From Lineolata rhizophorae (taxonomy: Eukaryota > Ascomycota > Dothideomycetes > Lineolatales > Lineolataceae): DNA of 64,000 nucleotides. Shown one piece after another: positions 24,604-34,173 of this stretch. The stretch lies in assembly GCA_010093515.1 (NCBI GenBank), contig MU001674.1, positions 606,246 through 670,245 on the forward strand, given 5' to 3'. The notes beneath the pieces were generated by a model. It made no database searches. It was not told the DNA's origin and worked only from the letters and a program-made list of their open reading frames with translations. A program made the position numbers and the translations under genes. Each line of letters opens with the position of its first letter. Position 1 is the first letter of the stretch.

Positions 24604-26606
24604 ATGACTTCTGGCAGGCATCCGGCCCGGCGAAAGCGACCCTCGTCGGACAGCTCCTTTCTTAGTGTGCAGAGTTCGCACTCGCACAGAATCAGGGGGG
24701 CAGCGTCTCCCAGATGTCAACTTCGACGAACTGAGGGGCCTTCGGATGATCCTTCGAGGCCTGCCAGAGAGCCTTTATCCATCGAGTCGCTATCATCCGG
24801 TCGGTACAAGCGAAAGCGACGAAGAAAAACACGGCCTGAACGGTACGAACCGAAGGAAACCGAGCGGCGGGACAGATGCCGGAAGCATAATTCAGAACAA
24901 AGGAATGCGAAGAATAAACGCAAATCAGGGCGCCGAAAAGAAGGAACTAGGGCGGCTCTCGCTCGGAACTTCGAGGCCACAAACGTTGCAAAGGAGCGAC
25001 TGACTGTACGAGACTTGGCACAGACCCGGGAGACATTTACGTGCAGGCACTGATCCCAAACAATAGCTCAAACCAAACGAAAATGTTGGGGTATTCAAGA
25101 GAGGAAGGGCGTCATCACCAAAACGAGGACAAGGGTGTAGGTGTCTTCGCAGCGAATTACGAGACTCCAGGAGAATGGGACTAACAGCCTTTGCCAGTGC
25201 CAGACCTCGCCTTCTCAGAAATGCGCTTTCTCAAGAAACGCCACGATTCGCAACGGGACGAAGAACCAGCTGACGGGAATGAAATGCGCAGGAAGAAAGA
25301 TCCTGCAAAGGCGGATCGAGAGGAGATGTCGGCTTACTTCTTAAATCGGCCACCCTTGAAGGGAAAAGATGGCAACCTGTCGTCGGAAGCCCAAGCTCGA
25401 CCAAGAAAAAGTCGCGGCGAGCAAAAAGGATTGAACAAACCGAAGAGTTCACCGCATATGGGTCGCCTGCCTCCACCCCCAGTCCTGTCTGAAAAGCTAT
25501 ATCTTGGCTCTGTTAACGGGGCAATAGGCCTCGAAAGTTCGCCCAAACTAACGTGGTCCGAGACAAACTATAGCACAGGTCACTTCCCGTCTGACCCGCC
25601 TGTCGTAAATTTTGAAGGCCCCGAAACTCCCACAACGGGGGAACGCGTTTCCATGGATGCCCATGACTCACGTGCTTCAACATTTGTTCGACATGCTCAA
25701 CATCATGAACTGACCAAGAGTGACAATGAATGCACACAGCGTAACCGCCGAGCGGATTTGCCTTCACCTGGTATTCAAGAGTTATTCTCCACTTCGCGGG
25801 AAAGATCTATAACCCCAAGACCAGATGTCGTGCCCAGAATCGATGTGAGTCTGCATCACAGTAATCAGGCGAATATCCATCCGCCCATCTCTCGAGGCCA
25901 ACAACGCGAGCGGTGTGAAGATGGAATTCTTGCGTCGTTCGAAATGCCCCCAAGCGGCGACGGCCACTTCGTTGGGCAACCAAACGAACTCGACGGCATG
26001 ATCATAGTCAACTCTGCTACGGACATGAGCGGGGAACGCAGGGATGTACCATCATCGCTCGACAAATTCCTTGAAAACGCCAACAGATTGTTGGAACCAC
26101 ATACACAAACGGACTATATGCTATACGAGCATGCCAATAGCAATTGTACATCAGGGGACGGTCACAGCGAACTCTTCGGGCCAGCTGGCCCTCAACAGAT
26201 CCCGGTCCGAGGTACATACGGCAACCGGCCTAATCGCATAGTCTCAGGACCGGGCTCCATCTGTAGCAAGAGCATTTGGGAGCAGCAATTGGAGCGGCCC
26301 GTCACAGAGCCAATAGCAGGATCTGTGCCTGTGATACACGGCGACGTGGACGGACTGGGTTGGTTCGAAACGAATGAAGACAGCGCCCGCAACGATGACG
26401 TAGAGCATGGGACCTTTGAGGAAGAATTGGCACGGAGACTCGCAGGCAATCTTTGGGGGAACGAAGATGGGCTTGACGGACTCGACTTGCTCTCCGAGTC
26501 AGAGCCACACGATGAAGACCCTTTCACATCCAAGCCAAGAGAGGAGCCTTCTACAGACAAGGAGAAATTTTTAGCAGGATTTTGGAGGCCGTACAAGTTG
26601 TATTAG
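24604..26606 (+). CDS. Conserved hypothetical protein, disordered, ends GFWRPYKLY
   Basis: I do not recognise a function. The second part (about 25197-26606) is one open frame of roughly 470 codons that is hydrophilic and Ser/Asn/Asp-rich, with acidic stretches near the end and a C-terminus GFWRPYKLY that I recall from other fungal hypotheticals. A first exon likely starts at 24604 (MTSGRHPARRKRPSSDSS), basic and Ser-rich. How the two join is not settled: the starting frame stays open to about 25053, while a second frame through the same DNA is open to 25003. Candidate donors are GTACGA near 25009 and GTGCAG near 25033; acceptors are CTAACAG (25187) and TTTGCCAG (25197). No transmembrane segment or signal peptide is visible. 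The large downstream exon is fairly sure; the 5' structure is tentative. Confidence 0.55.
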
Positions 26607-26978
26607 CAAATTAGATACGACCTTAAGGGTGTAATTGCGGCCCCACACTGCTTTCATGTGGGCTCGGACTGTGGAATGGGTCTGACTAAGCGGGGGTAGG
26701 ATCTAGGTTGGCCGGCGGGCTTGTGCGGTGCAGCTGTAAGGGGCTCGCTCGGTCTGAGCCGCGGTGAGCTTCTTGGAGGTCTCGTGCAGTTTGGCTGCGT
26801 CCGGCCCGTCGTCCATCAGCGTTGGGAGCCTTTGGCCGCGGAAGAGGGAAAGCCTCGGGTGATCGGCCGGTGGTCATCCGCCAATCCTGCCGCTGTACGT
26901 GAGTGAGCGAGTACTTGTAGAGCTCGAGAGCCTCTAGCCTTCCCCGGAGGATCCAACGTCGCGCGCGCACCCAGTTTG
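26607..26978. promoter_or_regulatory. Short spacer before the pyrophosphatase gene
   Basis: Holds the 3' end of the upstream hypothetical gene and the proximal promoter of the pyrophosphatase gene, both on the plus strand. No gene or clear element is visible. Confidence 0.4.
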
Positions 26979-28678
26979 ATGTCGCTCTCGCGGTCGCCGC
27001 CGCTATTCCCCGGCCGGATTCTCCTCGCCGCACCGCAACCGGCCGTTTCTGTCGCCCGGCGCCGCGGCCGGAGCGCACCAGGGCGCATGCTCGCCACCAG
27101 CACGCTGGCTGCTCATAGGATGACGGGCTCGCGGAACAGGAGGCCAGCGCCAGCACCGGCAGCAGCACCGGGGCCTGCCAAGCGAGCGGCGAGCGCAATC
27201 CAGTCCCGTGCGGCCCTGGTCGCCGGGCACCTTTCGACCGCTGCCCCGCAGCCGACCCTGCCCACATCGTCATCGCCCTCGCCGACTTTTCGTCCGCAAC
27301 AAAAGCCCTATTCCACTTCTTCCTCCTCTTCCCCTGCCACCGCCTGCGGCTCCGACGACAAGGACAGCAACGACAAGATGGCTTTCGGGTACACGCCCCG
27401 CAAGATCGGGGCGCCCAACACGCTCGAGCATCGCATCTTCATCGAGAAGGATGGCGTGCCGCTCTCGCCCTTCCACGATATCCCGCTGTACGCGAACGAC
27501 TCGCAGACGGTGCTCAACATGATTGTCGAGGTGCCGCGCTGGACCAATGCGAAGATGGAGGTGCGTCCGATCGTCGCGAGATCTGTCTTGCTCTTCTATT
27601 TCCTTTTCAATTGATTATTCTCCCAATTGATCGCAATACCGTCGTCTCCGAGAATGCGTTTTAAAATCTCGCCCTCTGTCTTGTGGTCTGGTGTTGAAGT
27701 TTTGCGCTGCTGGCCTGCCCCTCCGTTGGACCGACCGAAGCTAACCTGACAACGACTCACCCACGTCACAACACAGATCTCCAAGGACGAGACCCTCAAC
27801 CCCATCAAGCAGGACACTAAGAAGGGCAAGCTGCGTTACGTGCGCAACTGCTTTCCGCACAAGGGCTATCTCTGGAACTATGGCGCGTTCCCTCAGGTAA
27901 TGCACGCCCATCAGCATCTTCACGCCCTCTCTGCCGAGTCGTGTCCCGCGAAGAGATGGCGACAGTCCCACGCTACACCTTACAATGTTCACACTAACCG
28001 TGCGTCACTCTCCCTTTACTACCATCGCAGACTTGGGAAGACCCCAACGTGGTGCATCCTGAGACCAAGGCCAAGGGCGATAACGACCCACTGGACGTGT
28101 GCGAGATCGGCGAGCTGGTGGCCAAGCCCGGCGAGATCAAGCAGGTGAAGGTGCTGGGCGTTATGGCCCTGCTGGACGAGGAGGAGACGGACTGGAAGAT
28201 CATCGTCATCGATGTCAACGACCCGCTGGCACCTAAACTCAACGACGTCGAGGACGTCGAGCGCCACCTGCCCGGCCTCCTGCGCGCCACCAACGAGTGG
28301 TTCCGCATCTACAAGATCCCCGACGGCAAGCCCGAGAACCAGTTCGCCTTTTCCGGCGAGTGCAAGAACAAGAAGTACGCCATGGACATTGTGCGCGAGT
28401 GCGCCGAGGCCTGGGAGAGGCTCATCACGGGCAAGACGCAGCGCGGCGATATTTGTCTGTAAGTTAATTGCAAGCTTCGATCGCTTTTTACTGGGAGGTC
28501 GATTTGCAAGTTCGTTAACCTGGAGCTTTCGAACAGGGCCAATGGCACGGTCCAGCACTCGCCTGACCGTATCAACCCGAGCACGCTCAACATTCCACCC
28601 CACCACGAGCAACCGCCTGCGCCGATTGACCCTAGCATCGACAAGTGGTTCTTCATCTCCGGAGCTCCGACCAACTAG
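26979..28678 (+). CDS. Inorganic pyrophosphatase, with in-frame N-terminal extension
   Basis: Family I soluble pyrophosphatase, which hydrolyses PPi to phosphate and pulls biosynthetic reactions forward. Exons are 26979-27560, 27777-27896, 28031-28458 and 28537-28678; all junctions are in frame. Counting from the second good start, [14 protein letters not shown] at 27378, the enzyme has 290 residues, the usual fungal cytosolic size. The active-site signature DNDPLDVCE lies at the start of exon 3, followed by [17 protein letters not shown] and [11 protein letters not shown]. Exon 1 stays open upstream to an ATG at 26979, adding 133 residues that are Arg/Ala/Ser-rich with almost no acidic residues until the last ten, including [11 protein letters not shown], which looks like a mitochondrial processing site. 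Either two forms are made or the extension is only a leader. Catalytic identity is firm; the start choice is open. Confidence 0.95.
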
Positions 28679-29018
28679 ACGCCGTCGCTGCCACCGCCAT
28701 TGTCGTCGCAATAGATCATCTTGCACTCGACCATGGTCACTGAATTCGGAGAACCGGAGGTGTGGATTCTGCTCTCTTCTTTCCCCCCTCCAGTGGATAA
28801 TACAGCTTCCTTGTCCTTACACACAGCATGCTGTGCTGCGATAGATAAAAGTACAACTTCCAAGTTGACACTTGCGAATTGGGATACGTCGATTATAGGA
28901 AAGGCGATCCACTAAAATCAATGATGTGATAAACTCCCTAACCAATGCTGTGACTTGCGTGGCCGTCTAACGGGTGCAACCTCTTCTTACTTCATCACCG
29001 TACCATCTCGGCCTCGAA
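28679..29018. terminator. Shared 3' region of two convergent genes
   Basis: 340 bp between the stop codons of pyrophosphatase and mL53, which face each other. It should contain both polyadenylation regions. No gene is visible. Confidence 0.45.
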
Positions 29019-29455
29019 TCATGCCGACGACAACTCCTCCTGCCGCCCCAGCATTCGTGAATGCCGATCCACCTCCTCCACAATGTCCCCGATCTTCACC
29101 TGCCGCAGATCCATATTCATTTCCTTGCCGTCCTCTACGACAATCGTCAGCAATCCGAAATTCAGTCATCCACGTGCGCCATCCCATCCACGCCCCTCCC
29201 ACGCAAGCCCATCCAACCCACAAACGCCTACGAACAGGGACGGAAGGAGCGTCGTTTCAACGACAGGGCGCACGCACTGAACTTGAGATTGAGCACGGGC
29301 GGCTCCGCGCTCGCGCGGGGCAGCACCGCGGCCTCGACCTTCATGGCCGCCCGCGCGTCGGGCGGCAGCAGCGCCAGGAACGACCGCGCCGCCTTGCTGC
29401 GCGGCCGGAACGGGTTGAAGCGCACGGAGACGGCGGTTATGTAGCGGGTTATCAT
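29019..29455 (-). CDS. Mitochondrial large-subunit ribosomal protein mL53
   Basis: Member of the yeast Mrpl44/mL53 family, a small protein of the mitochondrial large ribosomal subunit. Exons are 29455-29278 and 29134-29019, with a 143-nt intron, giving 97 residues. The start MITRYITAVSVRFNPF and the block RSKAARSFLALLPPDAR match the family, as does the junction LNLKFKDGKEMN, which the chosen splice sites produce exactly (A from exon 1 joined to AG from exon 2). The C-terminus is a helix, IGDIVEEVDRHSRMLGRQEE. A likely 5'UTR intron lies at 29565-29635 (GTAAGC...TCCAG, branch GCTAAC). The N-terminus is basic and can serve as the import signal. Its 3' neighbour is the pyrophosphatase gene, in convergent orientation. 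Confidence 0.88.
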
Positions 29456-30439
29456 GGCGGCGGGCGGCGCGGGCGCACGGGGGCCGGGGGAGAGGATGGG
29501 ACGGGCGTCGCAGAGAGGGGCGCAAATGAGAGGCTGAGGGCTGTCGGTGGCGGGTGGGAAGGCGCTGGATCGAGAGGGAGGTGAAGGTTAGCGGCGAGGT
29601 GACGGATTGATTCTCAGAATGAGGTGCGCGCTTACGTAGATGGTCAATTCGCAATGGCTTTGGTTGTAGTATGGAGTTGATGATTTGCTGGCGCTGGGCG
29701 CATCTATTCCGCCACGAGATTATTCCCTCGCGGCCGCAAGAACGGCTCTTCCGCTTCCGAGGTTTCGACTTCTTTGTCACGCACCAATAGAGTTGCACTA
29801 TACCTGACGCTATTCCTTATTTAGCAAGATTCAATCTTAGCGCATTGGAAGAGTATCCACGTCGTATCCGACTTCATGTCAATCGTCGTTAATACGGTCT
29901 TAACTATTTCGGAGCCCCCATAAAACGCAATTCACTCTTTGCCCGACAATGATGATGGACAAATATTGTGCGCAACAGTTCAGTTTCCGAAGCCGCAACA
30001 TTCCGTAGAGATCACGTTGAGCAAGCCCAAACCAGATTACAGGATGGTTTTACATTTGAACTATCGAAATCAGACTGCACTTCATCGCACAGAAAAGCTT
30101 TGAAAACCAGACCACGCATGGATTACCGTAGGGTAAGCTCAGTTACTAGCCTCATCCATTCTCCCAAGCTGTTCAGTTCCCAAGCTCAAGCCTAAAGTCA
30201 AACCGCCAACTTTACCCATCAACTTCAGCCAGCCCTCTCAATGTTTCCCGTCTCCGCCAGCTTCAAGCTTTTTTTTTCTTTTTTTGAAGTTCTTTAATTT
30301 TTTTTTTTGGTTTTTCAATTTTTAGGGTTTTGATTCCTTGATTGTTTTTCTCTCTTCCATTGGTTTCTCCTTGCTCTGGTCATTCCTCGAAGCGCTGCAC
30401 GTTTTCAGCTCTTCTCGTCGTTCCCTTCGTCAAATCCAT
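29456..30439. promoter_or_regulatory. Spacer with mL53 leader and promoter
   Basis: Upstream of mL53 and downstream of the AAA+ gene (both on the minus strand). The part next to mL53 includes the probable leader intron at 29565-29635. Two T-rich tracts at about 30268-30330 lie just past the AAA+ stop codon and probably belong to its 3' region. No gene is supported. Confidence 0.4.
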
Positions 30440-32713
30440 TTACCAGTAGCTCTTTTCGCCGTCGCCATCGAATTCCTTATTATACGGCATCTGGAAGTGA
30501 CGACCATCATGGACCGACGACTCCGGGCCCTTGTAGGAACGGGCAGCAAAAGCTGCCCCACCTTGAATGAACGCAGCCGGGTCCGCAGCTAAGGCACGGT
30601 CGTCGCGCAGTCCTGCGAACTTCTGAGCGGGTTGAGTGGTGCTGCTAGTGCCTTGGGCGCCGGACATAATACGATGATGAGCCATCACCGTTCGCGGGGA
30701 GAGACGCTGCTCGATTCCGTTGGGTGTGGTCATTTCCATGGGCCCCACGCTATAATCAGTGTCGTTAATCCCCATGGTTTCCATTGCCTTCGTAGCTGCT
30801 GCAAGTTGGGCTTCGGTTCCAATGTCGTTCGAAAACTGGTTTTCTTTCTTCGCAAGGACATTTTGGGCCTTGGTCTGTGAAATCGGCTTGGCCTTTCCCT
30901 CAGAAGAAATGTTCAAAGCCTTCTCCTTCATAACCGCTGCCATATTGGGATCATCCTTTTTAACGACGATAACCTTGTTGAGGTGATTGGAGATGGGATA
31001 GAATTTAACTTCGAACATTTGAAGGTCGCCGGCATTAATGTCCTCTTTGACTTCCTCTTCGCTGCGACAATATTCTTCAACGAATCTCGCGCGGATTTTG
31101 TTGACGGCATGAGCCACGGACCTAGCTCCAGTCTCCGCGTGGAAGGCAGCTTTCGCAATGTAGCGTGCGAGCTTGGTCTCGTCTCCGTAGTCCAAAAAGG
31201 CGTGGCCCACAAGGCGCTTTTCTCCCGCATTAATTGGTCCGCGGATGCTGTTGTTTAGATCAAGCAAGAATTTATGTGTGACAACGGCTTGTTCAGCAGG
31301 GTTGAAGGGGAAGAAAGGGACGAATTCGTTAATGCGGCCTGCCAAGGGCGCCTGTCAAGGTCAACGTACGCATCATGTTCCAAAGGTTAGTTATTATTTC
31401 TGGAAGATGCTTACACCCAATCCCTTGATGAAAAGATCGCGCAGAGCCTTTTGAATTTTGGGAAGGGGATCCTTGGCCTCGCTCGACTCTCCGTCTTGAT
31501 TGCTGTGCTTGGCAATTGCCTTTTCACCGTAGTTGGTTGCCAAAATCCAAACCGTCTTCGATGAGTCAACCTTGCGATTGTTGCGACGATCGTAGTATTC
31601 ACCTGTTTATTGTTAGCTTCTATTGCTCTTAGAGAAAAAGGTTGCTTTAAAGTGAGCGATCTACTTACCTGAATCGAACAAAATGAGTAGTGAGGTGCGC
31701 ACATCGTCCGTAGTCTTGTCAAACTCGTCTAGGAAGACAATATTGGGTGCACCGTTATTCTGGGCCAAGAAATTGTTCAACTGCGAACCCTCAGTGGAGC
31801 GCTGGTATCCTGCACGCGGTCCGAAAAGACCAGCTTCATCGAAGAATTGGGTGCAGTCAATCTTCGTAAGAGGCAGCCCCAATAGGACGTGCATCTGAGT
31901 GGCAAGTTCGGTCTTCCCATGTCCAGAAGGGCCAACAAAAGCAAGAACCAGAGGCTCCGAGGCACCAACAAACACATGAGATGTCACCGTGTTAGTCATG
32001 GCACTGATAGCGAGGTCCTGGCCGATTATGGTGAAAGGAGCTTTCAGAAGATTTGTCATGCCGTGGTTGCTGCATAGCTGCTTCATGCGCGCAGTAACAG
32101 GGGCGATCTTGCCCGCACGGTGTAGCAAATAACGCTGCGTCAGGTTAATGGTGGCTGCGAGGAGGAGGAAGTGGTCCTTCGAAAACCAACGGTTGCCTGT
32201 AGAGAGCCGCTCCCAGATGCTCGGAAGATCGACTAGGACTTCTGCAGGGGACTTCATGTAGTCGGCCCACAACACGTCGGGTACAATGTGAGGATCGGCA
32301 CCATGCGACAGCAGTGTCTTCACGATCTCAGAAGTGTCCCAATGGGTGTATGATGCCGACATGATTGCGAAGGCCAGAGGAGGAGCGATGCCCTCACTGT
32401 AGCTGATATTTGCTCCGCAAGCGATCAAGGCCTTGACCGCCTCTAAAGAGTTGGCCTCGATCGCATAGAGCATGGCAATGTCAGCGTAGGTAGCAGCACC
32501 GCTCCTCAGAATTTTCTTGCCCAGCATCATCTCATGGCTTTGGATATATGAGACAATGTTATGCTCTTCACAGCCCACTTGGAAGGCCGCGCAGAGGATG
32601 TAAACGTTGAACTGCGCAGGGGCCCGCGCGAGCAGCAGCGCCTCGTTGGGCGGCACACCGGTGTCTGGCATAGACACCGGGGGCCGACGGATGTCTTGAA
32701 CCACGCGGTTCAT
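30440..32713 (-). CDS. Ankyrin-repeat AAA+ ATPase, ClpB/Hsp100-like
   Basis: A single-ring AAA+ protein with an ankyrin region, the arrangement seen in Skd3/CLPB-type disaggregases. Minus-strand exons are 32713-31669, 31602-31415 and 31351-30440, with 66- and 63-nt introns, giving 714 residues. Ankyrin-like helices lie at about 70-135 (YAIEANSLEAVKALIACGAN, LLSHGADPH). The ATPase domain starts near 215; Walker A is GPSGHGKTE (about 261), Walker B IVFLDEFDK (about 326), and TVWILATNYGEKAI follows. PLAGRINEFVPFFPF is the conserved segment carrying the arginine-finger region. The last 150 residues are low in complexity. In animals Skd3 is mitochondrial; here the N-terminus is not clearly a targeting sequence, so location is uncertain. 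I see no second AAA domain or Clp N-domain, which sets it apart from Hsp104. Confidence 0.85.
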
Positions 32714-34173
32714 CTTTGTATCCCTGTTTTTCGCGTGAGAATATCTAGATCGTTGGGAATCACCAGTCTTAACAGCTATCTTAGACGCGCATTTGGTGGC
32801 GCTGATATGCTGCGTTTACGAAACACATGATAGCAACGCGTACTTACAATGAATTTCCAAGGAGCACAACGAGCTTTGAAAAGAGTATGTCGGTATAGAC
32901 GAGGTGGTTTATACCTGCAAGGGCGGACCGGCGGGCGTTGGCGGGTGTTGGTGGGCGTGGGGTGGTGAGATGAAAGTGTGAAGGAGGAAAGATGTTTACG
33001 CGGAGCGCGAAGTTTATGTTTACAGCGCGGTGTGCGCAATTTGCGTTGCTGCCTACCGTAACATTGTGCGGCAGCGGGTCCGCTGATTTTCCGCTGCGTT
33101 CTTTCCTGGGCTGCAACTGAAGTGCGCCGTGCATGCCTAAACTGCAATTCCGAATTCAGTAATCCCAACCCCACAACAGGCGTTGCGCATCTGGAAGCAT
33201 CTGGAAGACACCTGCAATGTCATCCAAGGAATACACATGCCAACTTTGCTATTGGAAATGCTTCAGACTCTTGGGAGAGTCTGTGATTTCGTACCAAGTA
33301 TGGCGTTTATCGAAAGATTTGGTGTATCTGGTATCAAAAGCTTGAACATGATAAATTTATAATCTTCGCCTAGAAATATGAAACCAACACGAATTAGATA
33401 CATTTAAGATCTAAACGCGCTATAAAGTGAGAAAAGACTAATTTCTACAGATCGAAGAACTTGATTTCTTTAGTATCGTCTCCGTCGCCTAGAATCGTAG
33501 GTGGACAGTCCGCATAGTTATCTACAGTAAAGTTGCAACGCCAACATAATATTGCATCTCGGGGTTATACGTTTCAGCTCTCCTCCGCGTTAATATCTGA
33601 CAGAGTAACAACAACACCTAGGACATCTAAATTTGAAGTCAAACCCCATGTCTGTGGAAAAAGTTTCAGGATAGCTAGTGGGCGCCTTAGATCGTTAGCT
33701 AGCCTCGGTAAATAGCACGTGCCCTGGACTATGAGTTGGTTCAAGGAACTTTCCAAGCTCTAGAATTACATTCGAGACCTACTAGATATCTAATACTTTA
33801 CGGTTCAAATTGCACTTCTTCCTTCTTATGGCATCCTTGGGTAATCTAAGAGGTCTTTCAAGATCTTTCCGTCTTTAGAATCACGTAACACGTCAGGATT
33901 TATATGAAAGCTTGAGCCATCCTTCGCTAGATATAGATATCATAGAGCAGCATTATGCATATGATACACGGGGGATGCTGAGTCGCGAAACGCCTTCCAA
34001 CTCTGTACAGCGTGTGGTTGGAAACCGCAAGAAATAAGGAGACGAAAGTACTAAGAACAGGAGTTGTCCGCAGAACATCGAACCACACAACACTCGAACT
34101 GGCAACTTAACACATACAAAGCAGTGCAGAATAGCAACATTCGGCCCTACGTAGAAGCACGCTTGTCTTTCCT
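32714..34173. other. AT-richer spacer between AAA+ and dynamin genes
   Basis: The first 450 bp are the promoter side of the AAA+ gene. From about 33200 to 34150 composition shifts to AT-rich with many TA steps, and frames are short on both strands. A stretch near 33574-33756 (minus) reads as 60 plausible-looking residues but has no motif. It may be decayed sequence; no gene or element can be named. Confidence 0.4.

Noticed and set aside
33574-33756. 60-codon minus-strand frame in AT-rich DNA
   Set aside because: Too short, with no motif or splice partners; could be debris of any origin.
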